This document shows, one piece after another, positions 1-8,551 of a stretch of 40,588 nucleotides of DNA (position 1 is its first letter; each line of letters begins with the position of its first letter). This DNA is from Gammaproteobacteria bacterium (GTDB taxonomy: Bacteria; Pseudomonadota; Gammaproteobacteria; Steroidobacterales; Steroidobacteraceae). The stretch is from NCBI GenBank assembly GCA_025357915.1, contig JANYLH010000019.1, positions 1 to 40,588 on the forward strand. The letters are read 5' to 3'. The translations under genes were made by a program, and so were the position numbers. The notes below the pieces were generated by a model. It was not told the origin of the DNA and did no database searches. It worked only from the letters and a program-made list of their open reading frames with translations.

Positions 1-1333
1 CGGCCGCGGCCTCGGCGATCACGCTCCAGCGTGCCTCACCGCCGAGCACTGTGCCCGCATGCCGGTGCTCCCACTCCTCGATGTGCTTGTGCGCGTTTTC
101 GATCATCACGATCGCCGCGTCGACCATCGCGCCGATGGCGATGGCAATGCCGCCGAGCGACATGATGTTGGCGTTGACGCCCTGGTAGTGCATGACGATG
201 AAGGCCATCACTACGCCCATCGGGAGCGAGACGATGGCCACCAGGGCCGAGCGCAGGTGAAACAGGAACAGCAGGCAGACGAGCGCGACGACGGCGAACT
301 CTTCGAGCAGCTTGTCCCTGAGATTATCGACCGCGCGGGTGATCAGCTTGGAGCGATCGTAGGTGGGCACCAGTTCGACGCCCGGGGGCAGGCTCGCCTT
401 GAGCGACTCGATCTTCGCCTTGACAGCCTTGATGGTCGAGAGCGCGTTCTTCCCCGAGCGCATGACGATGACGCCACCCGCGACTTCACCTTCGCCGTTG
501 AGTTCCGCGATGCCGCGGCGCATCTCCGGACCGATCTGCACGCGAGCCACATCGCCCAGCCGCACCGCCGTGCCCGCTTCGTTGGTCATCAGTGGTATGG
601 CGCGGAAATCATCGAGCGTCTTGAGGTATCCCGAGGCCCGCACCATGTACTCGGCCTCGCCCAGCTCGAGTACCGAGCCGCCGGTTTCCTGGTTCGCACC
701 CTGCACGGCGCCGATAACCTGCGCCTGTGTGACATTGAAAGCGCGCATCCTGTCCGGGTCGAGCACGATCTGGTACTGGCGCACCATGCCGCCGATCGAG
801 GCGACTTCCGACACGTTGGGCACGGTCTTGAGTTCGTATTTCAGGAACCAGTCCTGCAGGGCGCGCAACTGGGACAGGTCATGCCGGCCGGTCCGGTCGA
901 CGAGTGCGTATTCGTAGACCCAGCCTACGCCGGTCGCGTCAGGTCCCAGGGAGGCGCGCGCCTGTTCTGGCAGCCGCGATTGCACCTGGCTCAGGTACTC
1001 CAGCACGCGCGATCGCGCCCAGTAGGGATCGGTCCCATCTTCGAACAGGATGTAGACGAAGGAGTCGCCGAACATCGAGTAACCACGAACCGTTTTGGCC
1101 CCTGGTACCGAGAGCATCGTGGTGCTGAGCGGATAGGTCACCTGGTTCTCGACGATCTGCGGCGCCTGCCCCGGGAACATCGTGCGGATGATGACCTGCG
1201 TGTCGGACAGGTCCGGGATGGCATCCAGTGGAGTGCGCAGCATCGCCCACATGCCCCAGCCCGCGACGCCCACGGCCGCCAGCAGCACCAGGATACGGTT
1301 GGCAATCGAGCGCTGGATCAGGCGCGCGATCAC
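1..1333 (-). CDS. cusA: CusA-like Cu(I)/Ag(I) RND efflux transporter, 5' part only
   Basis: This is the inner-membrane proton-driven pump of a tripartite CusCBA-type metal exporter. It starts with GTG at 1333, sharing GTGA with the cusB stop, and runs off the left edge, so only about 444 N-terminal residues of the roughly 1040 usual for the family are visible. The first transmembrane segment follows directly ([17 protein letters not shown]). The porter-domain motif [19 protein letters not shown] is present near residues 38-56. Near residues 402-421 lies [20 protein letters not shown], followed by AHKHIEEW. The [16 protein letters not shown] version is typical of the Cu/Ag branch; CzcA-type Co/Zn/Cd pumps usually have a G-x-x-V-D-G-A-V-V form. 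The Met triad that binds copper lies outside the window. Identity as a heavy-metal RND pump is secure; the Cu/Ag assignment rests on that motif and on the CusB partner. Confidence 0.93.
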   Translation of the reverse strand, partial: MIARLIQRSIANRILVLLAAVGVAGWGMWAMLRTPLDAIPDLSDTQVIIRTMFPGQAPQIVENQVTYPLSTTMLSVPGAKTVRGYSMFGDSFVYILFEDGTDPYWARSRVLEYLSQVQSRLPEQARASLGPDATGVGWVYEYALVDRTGRHDLSQLRALQDWFLKYELKTVPNVSEVASIGGMVRQYQIVLDPDRMRAFNVTQAQVIGAVQGANQETGGSVLELGEAEYMVRASGYLKTLDDFRAIPLMTNEAGTAVRLGDVARVQIGPEMRRGIAELNGEGEVAGGVIVMRSGKNALSTIKAVKAKIESLKASLPPGVELVPTYDRSKLITRAVDNLRDKLLEEFAVVALVCLLFLFHLRSALVAIVSLPMGVVMAFIVMHYQGVNANIMSLGGIAIAIGAMVDAAIVMIENAHKHIEEWEHRHAGTVLGGEARWSVIAEAAA

Positions 1334-2604
1334 GGCATCGGCTCCGGTGCAGTGGGTGACGCCGCGGAGAGCCGGTTTACCGTCGACTTGAGGCTCGCCT
1401 CGGAGTCGATCAGGAACTGACCGGAGAGTACGACGATCTGGCCTTCCTCGAGCCCTGCCAGGATCGCCGTCCTGCCGTCCGCTTCACTGCCAATCGTGAC
1501 ATTGACGACCTCGAAGGCGCCATCGTCGCGCTCGCGGATCACGACGCTGCGTTGGCCAGTGACGATCAGGGCTTCGCTCGGCACCCAAAGCTGTGGAGCC
1601 GCCGCAGGGCTCGTGAACGCCACCTGCACGAACATGCCGGGCGTGAGCCGACCGTCGCGATTGTCCACGACGACGCGTGCCGTGAGCGTGCGCGTAGCCG
1701 GATCGACCTGTGGCAGGATCGCCTGGAGGCGCCCCTTAAACACCTGCGTCGGCCAGGCGGCCGCGCGCACCTGCACCTCGTTCCCGGGCACCAGGATGCC
1801 GGCCTGCGACTCGGGCACCTGGGCATTGACCCACACCGAGCCCAGGCCATTGACGCGAAACAGCAGCTCGCCCTCGGCGAAGGCGGCGCCTTCGCGGACG
1901 CCGAGCTCGGCGATCACCCCATCGATCGGCGCAGTCAGGGTCGCGATGGATGAAGCCTTGCGTTCCTGCTCGAGCGCCAGCACCGCAGCCGTTGGAACGC
2001 CGAGCAGCAGCAAGCGTGCGCGCGCGGCAGCCCGCAAGGCGCTGCTGCTGTCTGATTCATTGTTGAGCAACGAGAGGTATTCGCCCTGCGCTTCCACCCA
2101 GGCCGGCACGGTGACCTCAGCCAGTGCCTGGCCCTGGCGCACGCGATCCTGCGCGGCCTTGACATGGAGTTTCACGACGAACCCGGAGGCGCGGGCCTGC
2201 ACGAGGCTCGTGTGATGTTCGTCATAGGCCACGCTGCCGACCGCGGCCAGGCCGCGCGTCATGGCCGCCTTCTCCACGCGACCGAGGCGAATGCCGAGGC
2301 TCTGGCGCATATTGGCGCTCACGGCGACGCCGCCCGACCCGGACTTGCCATTTGCGTACACGGGCACCAGGGGCATGTCCATGTAGGGAGATTTTCCGGG
2401 CTTGTCGAAGCGGATTTCCGGCTTCATCGGATCGCGCCAGTACAGCACCTTGCCGTCGGCTGGCCCGGTCTCGGCACGCGCTGCCCCGGCGGCAGTGGCG
2501 CCGTCGCCTGTCCCGGGCGAGGCCCGCTGCGCCCACATGTAACCGCCGACCGCGGCCAGGAGCGAAGCCACACATACGACGATGATCCAGCGCGCCGTGT
2601 TCAT
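1330..2604 (-). CDS. cusB: CusB-like periplasmic adaptor with heavy-metal-binding segment
   Basis: Membrane-fusion protein, 424 aa, that links the CusA pump to the TolC-like channel in the periplasm. An N-terminal uncleaved anchor or signal (residues 5-25) is followed at about 54-83 by a heavy-metal-binding segment with DPMKP and [13 protein letters not shown] (Met60, Met75, Met77), the type of site that hands Cu(I)/Ag(I) to the pump. Barrel-sandwich and beta-barrel regions follow ([20 protein letters not shown] at about 119; [30 protein letters not shown]), with a membrane-proximal end ([17 protein letters not shown]). The start ATG overlaps the stop of the TolC-family gene by 4 bases and the stop overlaps the GTG of cusA, so the three are translationally coupled. 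Metal choice (Cu/Ag rather than Zn/Co) is inferred from the Met-rich segment and from CusA. Confidence 0.93.
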   Translation of the reverse strand: MNTARWIIVVCVASLLAAVGGYMWAQRASPGTGDGATAAGAARAETGPADGKVLYWRDPMKPEIRFDKPGKSPYMDMPLVPVYANGKSGSGGVAVSANMRQSLGIRLGRVEKAAMTRGLAAVGSVAYDEHHTSLVQARASGFVVKLHVKAAQDRVRQGQALAEVTVPAWVEAQGEYLSLLNNESDSSSALRAAARARLLLLGVPTAAVLALEQERKASSIATLTAPIDGVIAELGVREGAAFAEGELLFRVNGLGSVWVNAQVPESQAGILVPGNEVQVRAAAWPTQVFKGRLQAILPQVDPATRTLTARVVVDNRDGRLTPGMFVQVAFTSPAAAPQLWVPSEALIVTGQRSVVIRERDDGAFEVVNVTIGSEADGRTAILAGLEEGQIVVLSGQFLIDSEASLKSTVNRLSAASPTAPEPMP

Positions 2605-3863
2605 GGCGTCTCTCCGGGTGGGGTCAGGTAATTGAGCAGGGCCCAGGCGTGCCCGAGGTCTCCGAGCAGCTCCGCATGCATGCGGCGCAATTCGCCTTCC
2701 TCGGCATAGGTCGCCAGCATTGAGCGCAGATCCATGCGTCCCGCCTGATAGCCCGCGAGCGCGAAGTGCGAGCGCTGGCGGGCGAGCGGCAGCCGAACGC
2801 TCTCGTAGAGCGCCAGCCGGTCACGGGCCGCTGCCCATTTTTCCAGCGTCTGGGTCACTTCCGTCGAGTGCATCTTCAGCGCCGTCTCGCGATCGGCTTC
2901 GAGCTGCCGCACCGCAGCCTGTCGCTCGCGTATGGCGGGGTTCTGCCGGTAGTGCGGCCACAGTGGCAGGCCCACCTTGAATTGCACGGACACCATGTCC
3001 GAGTAGGCGGCGCCGCGCCGTGCGTAGTCGACCTCCGCGCTCCAGTCCGGATGCCGGTCAGCGCGGGCCAGTGCGACCTCGGAGTTCGCGGCCGCGATGC
3101 GCGCGTCGAAGACGCTGAGTTCGGCGTGGCGGTGGAGTGTCGCGAGCATCTCCTCGCGGCCCGCCGGCAGCGTGTCGAACGCCGGCGGCGCAGCCAGCGC
3201 GCGGTCGGCAGCTTCGCCAACCCAGCGCCGCAATTCCGCGCGGCCGACCTCGACCTCCCGCCGGGCCTGCAGGATCCGGTCGTCCAGGTCGGCCACCGCC
3301 GCCTGCGCGGACACGGCGTCGTATACGGTGGCACGCGCGCCGCTGACCGCGGCGCGTGCCGACTCAGCCTGCAGACTCAGGTCCGGCTTCAGGTCCAGCA
3401 GGCCCTGCAGTCCGACCTGCGCCGCATGCAGGCTGACCCAGGCGTCGGCCGCGCCCTGCGCTGCTTCCAGCCGCGCCTGCACGCCCTCCGACTCAGCGAC
3501 CGACACGGATGCCTGTGCCTGCAGCCGCTCCGCTGCACGCTTGCGGCCATTCGGGAAGCTTTGCATCACGCCTACTTTTCGCATCGTCATGAAGTCGTTC
3601 CCCAGCGAGTAGGCGTCCGGTCCGTTGGTCGGAAGGTTGTCGACGCCCATCACCAGTTCGGGGTCCGGGAGTCGGCCAGACGCGAGGTTCATGGCGCGGG
3701 CTCCGTCGAGGGCGGCCGCTTTGGCGGTGACTTGCGGAGCATTGCGCACCGCGAGCGCCACGGCTTCGTCGACACCCAGCGCGTCGTCCGCGGCCTGCGT
3801 GGTCATGGCCACGAGCAGGAGCAGCCCGGATAACCGGAATCGAGCAAGGAAAGTTTTCATCAC
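2601..3863 (-). CDS. TolC/CusC-family outer-membrane efflux channel
   Basis: Outer-membrane factor of the metal efflux complex, 420 aa. It has a cleavable signal peptide (SGLLLLVAMTTQAADD) and two outer-membrane-efflux repeats rich in coiled-coil helix: one starts at about residue 28 (LGVDEAVALAVRNAPQ) and the second at about 235 (MLATLHRHAELSVFDARIAA, then ANSEVALARADRHPDW). The segment VSVQFKVGLPLWPHYRQNPA is the usual transition into the second beta-strand region. No lipobox Cys is seen, unlike E. coli CusC. It is upstream of cusB with an ATGA overlap and forms the outer wall of the same pump. The start is ATG at 3863 (Met-Met-Lys), so a start one codon downstream is equally possible. The 102 bases upstream hold two hairpins. 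Confidence 0.92.
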   Translation of the reverse strand: MMKTFLARFRLSGLLLLVAMTTQAADDALGVDEAVALAVRNAPQVTAKAAALDGARAMNLASGRLPDPELVMGVDNLPTNGPDAYSLGNDFMTMRKVGVMQSFPNGRKRAAERLQAQASVSVAESEGVQARLEAAQGAADAWVSLHAAQVGLQGLLDLKPDLSLQAESARAAVSGARATVYDAVSAQAAVADLDDRILQARREVEVGRAELRRWVGEAADRALAAPPAFDTLPAGREEMLATLHRHAELSVFDARIAAANSEVALARADRHPDWSAEVDYARRGAAYSDMVSVQFKVGLPLWPHYRQNPAIRERQAAVRQLEADRETALKMHSTEVTQTLEKWAAARDRLALYESVRLPLARQRSHFALAGYQAGRMDLRSMLATYAEEGELRRMHAELLGDLGHAWALLNYLTPPGETP

Positions 3864-3883
3864 GATGCCTCAAGTCCAATGCG

Positions 3884-3911
3884 GCGCCGCCGTGAATACG
3901 CGCGGCGGCGC
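3884..3911. repeat. GC-rich inverted repeat upstream of the TolC-family gene
   Basis: Perfect 9-bp arms, gcgccgccg at 3884-3892 and cggcggcgc at 3903-3911, are separated by a 10-base loop, in the gap between the Cys-rich gene and the efflux channel gene. It may form a hairpin in the operon mRNA. No U-tract follows, so it is not a classical intrinsic terminator. Confidence 0.5.
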
Positions 3912-3930
3912 TTTGATACGCGGGGGGGTT

Positions 3931-3950
3931 CGCCAACCAGCCGATTGGCG
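3931..3950. repeat. Small inverted repeat after the Cys-rich gene
   Basis: cgccaa (3931-3936) and ttggcg (3945-3950) form a 6-bp stem with an 8-base loop, 16 bases after the stop of the Cys-rich gene on the minus strand. It could lower read-through into the efflux genes or protect an mRNA end. The U-tract expected of an intrinsic terminator is absent. Confidence 0.4.
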
Positions 3951-3965
3951 AGGGGACTTGCGGAG

Positions 3966-4358
3966 CTAGAGCCTGAGGCGTCCGGTGAGCAGATAGATCT
4001 GCCTCTGCTCGAATCGAACAGGGAGAGTACTGGAGTACTCCCGAGGTTCGAACAAGGCGTCGGCCGTTGCCAACGCGACCACTGTGCCGATGACCGGGTC
4101 GAGCGGCGCAGGGAGCGCCAACAGCCTGCGGGCTGGAGTCACGCTGATGGTGGCTTGCTGTGCAGAGGGCTGTGCCGCGCAGCAGCCCGGGTCTGTGGCC
4201 GCAGCAGTTGGCGGCGCCTGATGATCGCAGGGGGAGCGCTGCCCGGCCGGGCAGCAGTCGTCATTCGAACGCGCGGTACCTGAACATGCAAATGCCGAGG
4301 GCGCGAGCCCGAACAAGCTCAGCCACAGCATCCAAATTGCAAGACGGCGTCGATTCAT
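3966..4358 (-). CDS. Small secreted Cys-rich protein ahead of the Cus efflux genes
   Basis: A 130-aa protein of unknown family. A clear Sec signal peptide (MNRRRLAIWMLWLSLFG, then LAPSAFAC) would put it in the periplasm. Just after it are six Cys residues in pairs: one at the signal junction, then DDCCP, SPCDH and PGCCA, with a nearby His. This pattern suits a Cu(I)/Ag(I)-binding periplasmic protein. The C-terminal half has no Cys and no motif I know (TPARRLLALPAPLDPVIGTV). It lies first in the Cus operon, 102 bases upstream of the channel gene. Small Cys-rich proteins are often found beside copper-resistance genes, for example CopL-like ones, but I see no definite match. The start is ATG 4358 with GAGGAA about 10 bases upstream. 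Function is inferred from composition and position. Confidence 0.75.
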   Translation of the reverse strand: MNRRRLAIWMLWLSLFGLAPSAFACSGTARSNDDCCPAGQRSPCDHQAPPTAAATDPGCCAAQPSAQQATISVTPARRLLALPAPLDPVIGTVVALATADALFEPREYSSTLPVRFEQRQIYLLTGRLRL

Positions 4359-4378
4359 TGCGCATGGTTCCTCACGTC

Positions 4379-4407
4379 AGTCTAATCGCGAAGCTGCGCC
4401 ACGACAA
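4379..4407 (-). promoter_or_regulatory. Candidate sigma70-type promoter for the Cus operon
   Basis: On the minus strand, TTGTCG (4407-4402) and TAGACT (4384-4379) are separated by exactly 17 bases; each matches the -35/-10 consensus at 4 of 6 positions. Transcription would begin near 4372, leaving a leader of about 14 bases before the ATG at 4358. A dyad (4413-4447) sits immediately upstream. I saw no recognisable CueR or CusR box. Confidence 0.35.
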
Positions 4408-4410
4408 TGG

Positions 4411-4511
4411 CTGAAGCCACGGGTAGCGCGAAAGCGCCAGTGGTTTCACTCCCCGGGGAGCCCGTAATAGCCTTGACCGGCGTTTGCCCGGCTCAGGCGC
4501 CGGCGGTGAGC
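4411..4511. other. Dyad-rich intergenic stretch between the aldo/keto reductase and Cus genes
   Basis: This 100-base stretch holds four nested or adjacent inverted repeats. gaagccac (4413-4420) pairs with gtggtttc (4440-4447), with one G-T wobble, and encloses a GCGC-GAAA-GCGC hairpin (4426-4437). ctccccggggag (4449-4460) is a perfect 12-bp palindrome. gctca and tgagc bound a GC-rich core at about 4491-4511. It lies after the aldo/keto reductase stop and before the Cus promoter. It may be terminator plus operator DNA or a structured RNA; no known riboswitch consensus was recognised. Confidence 0.4.
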
Positions 4512-4565
4512 ATGCAACTCGTTCGCGTTCATCCGCAGCCGAGCCTTGTCCTGGCGCGCCGCTTC

Positions 4566-5507
4566 TCACGGCAACGGTTCGCCGCGCGAAGCCTCCAGGA
4601 TCTGGTACCACTCCTCGCGTGCGAGATCGACGGCGCAGGCAACCGCGGCCTCTTTGATTCTGTCCGGATTCTGGCTGCCGATCAGCGGCACGGGCCGGGA
4701 CGGATGAGCCATGACCCAGGCGTAGGCCACTGCTGAGCGCGGCACGGAAGCGCGCGCCGCGACGCGATCGAGCACTGCGATCACCGCCGCGGTGCGCACA
4801 TCACGGGTCTCGCCGGAGTTGCCCGAGCCCAACCTCCCCTGCCCCAGCGGTGACCAGGCTAGTACGGCGATGCCGTGGCGGATGGCGGCGTTGAGCACGC
4901 CGTTCGTGAGAGGCTCAATTGCCAGCGGTGAGAATTCCGGCTGTATCGAGGCGAGTGGAAACGGCAGGTAATGGCACAGCGCGTCGAGTTGCGTCGCCGA
5001 GTAGTTGGATACGCCGGCAGCGCGGATCTTGCCGGCCTGCTTCAGCCGCTCCAGCGTCACCGCCACGTCCTGCGGGTGCGTGAGCAGATCCGGCCGGTGA
5101 ATCTGGTAGAGATCGATGCACTCCACGCCCAGCCGCTGCAGCGAGTTCTCGCAGGCCTGTACCAGGTAAGCGGCGCTGGAATCGTACGGGAGCGGCGGAT
5201 AGATGCCGGCCTTGGTTGCGAGCACCATGCGATCGCGTAGCCCCGGTGCCGAGCGGAACACCTGCCCGAGCAATCGCTCCGCGCCCCCGAATCCCTCTGG
5301 AGTGCTGTAGCCGTAGATGTCCGCCGTATCGAACAGCGTGCAGCCGATTTCGAGCGCGGCCTCGATGCGACGCCGCGCCGTCGCGAGATCCGCTCCGGAA
5401 AAACGCCACATGCCCCAGCCGAGGGGCGCAACCTCGATTCCGCTGCGCCCGAGCGGGATGCGTGCTCTGCTTTCTTCTGTAGAGCTCGCAATCTGTACGT
5501 CGTCCAT
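4566..5507 (-). CDS. Aldo/keto reductase
   Basis: NAD(P)H-dependent oxidoreductase of the aldo/keto reductase TIM-barrel family, 313 aa from ATG 5507. All four catalytic residues are visible: Asp and Tyr in FDTADIYGYS, Lys in LATKAGIYPP and His in YQIHRPDLL. N-terminal barrel strands (IPLGRSGIEVAPLGWGMWRF) and the C-terminal cofactor loop (PLIGSQNPDRIKEA) are also present. The start was chosen at ATG 5507 because it overlaps the stop of the upstream amidohydrolase as TGATG; an in-frame TTG at 5540 would add 11 residues but lies inside that gene. It is the last gene of the peptidase-amidohydrolase-reductase operon. No signal peptide, so cytoplasmic. Substrate unknown; the general-stress YghZ/Tas-like branch is the closest by feel. 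Confidence 0.9.
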   Translation of the reverse strand: MDDVQIASSTEESRARIPLGRSGIEVAPLGWGMWRFSGADLATARRRIEAALEIGCTLFDTADIYGYSTPEGFGGAERLLGQVFRSAPGLRDRMVLATKAGIYPPLPYDSSAAYLVQACENSLQRLGVECIDLYQIHRPDLLTHPQDVAVTLERLKQAGKIRAAGVSNYSATQLDALCHYLPFPLASIQPEFSPLAIEPLTNGVLNAAIRHGIAVLAWSPLGQGRLGSGNSGETRDVRTAAVIAVLDRVAARASVPRSAVAYAWVMAHPSRPVPLIGSQNPDRIKEAAVACAVDLAREEWYQILEASRGEPLP

Positions 5508-6772
5508 CAATGAATCTCGGTGTTTACTTGATTGAACCAAGCGTCCCGATCGAACTCCGCGCCATCTTTCCAGACTGCAACAATATTTCGTGTCGCGTAA
5601 ATGTCAACCGTCGGATTGCCTTGTACGAGCAGCAGGTCTGCGCGCAGGCCAGGCGCGATGCGGCCGCGATCCATCAGTCTGAAGGCCTTTGCGGGCACTG
5701 ATGTTGCCGCCTGCAAGGCCTGGAGCGGCGTCAGGCCGGCCTCGACGAGGAGCGCGAGTTCGCCATGAATCGAAGCGCCGGCCGCGGTCCCTGCATTGTG
5801 CTGGTCGCTGCCCGCAAGAATTGGCACGCCGCGCGAGTCCAATGCCGCGGTGGCGCTCCTCGGTCGCGCGCAATCGCTCGGGCTGGCTCTGGCGATGTTT
5901 CGTTGCAGCAGCGTCACGTCCTCAGGAAACAGGTATTTGCGGAGCCTCGAATCATCGATGATGGCTTGCCCGGGACTGAGACCGCAAGCACTGCGCAGGA
6001 CGGTCAGGGTCGGGATGACGAACATGTGATGTGCCAGTAGCCGCTGCGAAAATTGCGGGTCTACCTCGTCGTTTCCGTACAGGTAGAGGTGGGCCAACCC
6101 ATCCGCTCCCGCGTCGATCGCATCGAAAGCCTGTTTATCCGTGTGCATGTGCGCGCTAGGCAGCTTACCGCGCCGGTGGGCGGCCGCGACGATCGCTACC
6201 AGTGTCGGCTTGTCAATGCTGGGCCGGGTAATGCGGCCGTACTCGCCCCCAGATTCATACATGATCTTGATGAACTCGGACCCTTCTGCGATCCGGTCAT
6301 CGACCCAGTCCTGGGCTTGCGAGGAATTGGTCAGTGTCGGGACGGAAAATCCATATCCAGTGCCATCGCCGCCTGGCGCTGTGGCCGCATAACCTGCGGA
6401 CCGGAGATCGGCGTGATCGCCAGTGGTTGCACCGTGCGGTCCGCTCTTCAGCTCGTTCGCTGATTGTGGCGGCATGTGGAGTGAAATGTCCGTCGTTACG
6501 CCGAAGACCAGTGACTTCTGGAGGTCGAGGCGCGATTGAATATGCGTATGCGCATCGATCAGCCCTGGAAGCAGCGTGCGACCAGAACCGTCGATGACCG
6601 GGATGCCGCTCGCCAGTCGACCGGCCGGTCCCACCGCCACGATCTTGCCGGCGCGTACCAGGACCGACGCATGCTCTATTGTCCTGGCGCCGTCGAAGAC
6701 CCGGACATGATCAACGATGAAGTCCTGCCCACGGCCTAAGGCCGGAAGCAGAATCATTGCGGCCAACAACAT
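5507..6772 (-). CDS. Exported amidohydrolase (imidazolonepropionase/prolidase-like)
   Basis: Metal-dependent hydrolase of the amidohydrolase superfamily, 421 aa from ATG 6772, with a short signal peptide (MLLAAMILLPALGRGQ). The beta-sandwich plus barrel layout is clear: VRVFDGARTIEHASVLVRAG at the N-terminus, the first metal site GLIDAHTHIQS, further metal-site His residues in PSAHMHTDKQ and GLAHLYLYG, the catalytic Asp in LAGSDQHNAG, and the C-terminal sandwich GRIAPGLRADLLLVQGNPTV. Such secreted enzymes often cut peptides or cyclic amides. It follows the M28 peptidase by about 20 bases and overlaps the aldo/keto reductase by one base, so peptide scavenging is plausible. An in-frame TTG at 6778 is an alternative start; neither has a strong Shine-Dalgarno. 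ATTGAAAA occurs twice around this junction. Confidence 0.9.
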   Translation of the reverse strand: MLLAAMILLPALGRGQDFIVDHVRVFDGARTIEHASVLVRAGKIVAVGPAGRLASGIPVIDGSGRTLLPGLIDAHTHIQSRLDLQKSLVFGVTTDISLHMPPQSANELKSGPHGATTGDHADLRSAGYAATAPGGDGTGYGFSVPTLTNSSQAQDWVDDRIAEGSEFIKIMYESGGEYGRITRPSIDKPTLVAIVAAAHRRGKLPSAHMHTDKQAFDAIDAGADGLAHLYLYGNDEVDPQFSQRLLAHHMFVIPTLTVLRSACGLSPGQAIIDDSRLRKYLFPEDVTLLQRNIARASPSDCARPRSATAALDSRGVPILAGSDQHNAGTAAGASIHGELALLVEAGLTPLQALQAATSVPAKAFRLMDRGRIAPGLRADLLLVQGNPTVDIYATRNIVAVWKDGAEFDRDAWFNQVNTEIH

Positions 6773-6793
6773 TTTCAATGGCGCGACCAGTTT

Positions 6794-8425
6794 TCAATGT
6801 GGCGCGATGCGCTGCGCTTCCCGGGCGGCACGAAACGGACTGTCGGTGTACCACGTCGGCCACGTGTCGTCCTCCGCGAGCTGGCGACCCGTGAGGTAGA
6901 GGACCTGCAACTGTTGCTGCATGCCCGCCAGGTCCCAGCTGGCGTCGTAGGTATCCAGTGGCTTGTGATAGCGCAGGTCGGTGTAGGCCTGCTGTTGGAC
7001 CATGCCCCACCCCGCCGGGTGACCTGCGTAATCGGTGCCCTGGTAGATGCTGAGTGCCGGCACGCCCACCTTGGCGAACTCGAAGTGGTCGGCGCGGAAG
7101 TAATAGCCTTTCGCCGGATCCGCATCCGGCAGGAGTTTCAGGCCCAGCGATTGCACCGTCTGCCGCAGGTCGTCGTCGAGCGTCGACATGAACTGCCCTC
7201 TAACGGTCAGGTCGCGCGTCGCGCCATAGGTATCCATGACGTCCATGTTGAGGTTGGCCACTGTGTCGGCGAGCGGAAACAAGGGGTGGCTCGCGTAATA
7301 GGCGGAGCCCAGCAGACCCTGCTCTTCGGACGTGGTAGCGATGAACATCACACTGCGCGCTGGTGCCGGCTTGCTGCTGCTGAACGTGCGCGCCAGCTCG
7401 AGGAGGCCGGCGATACCGGTGCCATTGTCGACCGCGCCGTGGAAGATCTGCGGCTTGCCGTCAGGCCCCGACTTGGTTCCAAAATGGTCCCAATGCGCCG
7501 TATAGACCACAACCTGCTCCGGATGCCGCGACCCTCTGGCGATAGCGGCTACGTTGTGGCTGACGATGGAGTGCACGGCATTGTGGAGGGTCATGCTTGC
7601 ATTGAGTTTCAGCTCGACGGGCCGGAAATCACGTCGCGTCGCTGCAGCCGAGAGTGCCGCGAGTTTCTGTCCGGCCGCAGCAAAGAGTCTCTCCGCGGCC
7701 TCATGGCTTAACCAGCCGTGGATCTGTAATTGATAGGCGTCGCCCGGGGGCAGCTCGTCATTCGGACCGGTCCAGCTGTTGCGTACCACCTCCCAGGGGT
7801 AACCGGCGGAACCGGCATCGTGCACGAGGAGGACGCCGGCCGCGCCTTGTCGCGTAGCCTCCTCATATTTATAGGTCCAGCGCCCGTAATAGGTCATGGC
7901 CTTGCCATGGAACAGCGCGGGATCTTCCGTGGCGTAGCCCGGGTCGTTCACCAGCATCACCACCGTCTTGCCCTTGACGTCAATGCCGGCGTAGTCGTTC
8001 CACTGGTATTCCGGCGCGACGATACCGTAGCCGACGAACACCAGCGGGCTGTCGGTGAGCGACACGCTCGCGAGCGGTCGCGGCGTGGTGACGATGACGT
8101 CGCTACCATACTTGAACCGCAGCGGCGCATCAGCGCCGCTGACGTCCAGCGCGGTGTCGGGATCGGCCGTGATCTGCACCATGGGCACGTCCTGGAAGAA
8201 ACTCCCGTGGTTGGCCGGCTGCAGTCCGTAGCGGCGGAACTGGGCGGCAATGTAGTCGATCGTGCGCTGCTCACCGGCGCTCCCCGGCGCCCGGCCGGCG
8301 AACGCGTCCGAGGACAACGCGCGAACTGCAGCCCGGATTCGCGCCTGGTCGAAGTGCGGTGGCTCGAGGGCCTGCGCGCTGGCCACGCACAGCACCAGGG
8401 TGAGCAGCAAAGCGGATCTGCGCAT
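6794..8425 (-). CDS. Secreted M28-family zinc metallopeptidase
   Basis: Aminopeptidase/glutamate-carboxypeptidase-like enzyme, 543 aa, with a signal peptide (MRRSALLLTLVLCVASAQAL) and so exported. A PA-type insert lies around residues 130-240 (VFVGYGIVAPEYQWNDYAGI, then DVKGKTVVMLVNDPG). The di-zinc site is complete: His in YTAHWDHFG, bridging Asp in HGAVDNGTGIAGLLEL, the Glu-Glu pair in TTSEEQGLLGSAY, Asp in LNMDVMDTYG and His in FRADHFEFAKVGVPAL. The length is normal for the PA-containing M28 branch. It is the first gene of a three-gene operon with an amidohydrolase and an aldo/keto reductase. It diverges from the ABC exporter genes; the 126 bases between them hold the promoters of both, though no convincing -35/-10 pair stands out. 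Confidence 0.93.
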   Translation of the reverse strand: MRRSALLLTLVLCVASAQALEPPHFDQARIRAAVRALSSDAFAGRAPGSAGEQRTIDYIAAQFRRYGLQPANHGSFFQDVPMVQITADPDTALDVSGADAPLRFKYGSDVIVTTPRPLASVSLTDSPLVFVGYGIVAPEYQWNDYAGIDVKGKTVVMLVNDPGYATEDPALFHGKAMTYYGRWTYKYEEATRQGAAGVLLVHDAGSAGYPWEVVRNSWTGPNDELPPGDAYQLQIHGWLSHEAAERLFAAAGQKLAALSAAATRRDFRPVELKLNASMTLHNAVHSIVSHNVAAIARGSRHPEQVVVYTAHWDHFGTKSGPDGKPQIFHGAVDNGTGIAGLLELARTFSSSKPAPARSVMFIATTSEEQGLLGSAYYASHPLFPLADTVANLNMDVMDTYGATRDLTVRGQFMSTLDDDLRQTVQSLGLKLLPDADPAKGYYFRADHFEFAKVGVPALSIYQGTDYAGHPAGWGMVQQQAYTDLRYHKPLDTYDASWDLAGMQQQLQVLYLTGRQLAEDDTWPTWYTDSPFRAAREAQRIAPH

Positions 8426-8551
8426 GTAAGTACCCCTGTTCCGTCAGGAACTCGTGGTCCGGTCTGCTGTCATTGTATGCTCTGCCCGCGATCCTGGCAG
8501 CCGGGAACCTTTCCACTGAGCGCGGGTACAACCCGTGAAGGCATTGCGTCC

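Noticed and set aside
59-1420. Long open frame on the plus strand opposite cusA and cusB
   Set aside because: It has no domain-like segments, is rich in Arg/His/Asp as expected from the complement of GC-rich genes, and is antisense to clear efflux genes.
2766-3833. Long plus-strand frame opposite the TolC-family gene
   Set aside because: Same compositional artefact; the minus-strand frame has a signal peptide and efflux-channel repeats.
8471-8482. TATGCT as a -10 box for the ABC exporter genes
   Set aside because: Only 4 of 6 matches and no acceptable -35 at 16-18 bases; too weak to list.
7730-8551. Upstream extension of the FtsX-type permease frame
   Set aside because: It is antisense to the M28 peptidase gene and then crosses the divergent promoter region; the permease N-terminus fits a start at 8552 (or at most 8477).
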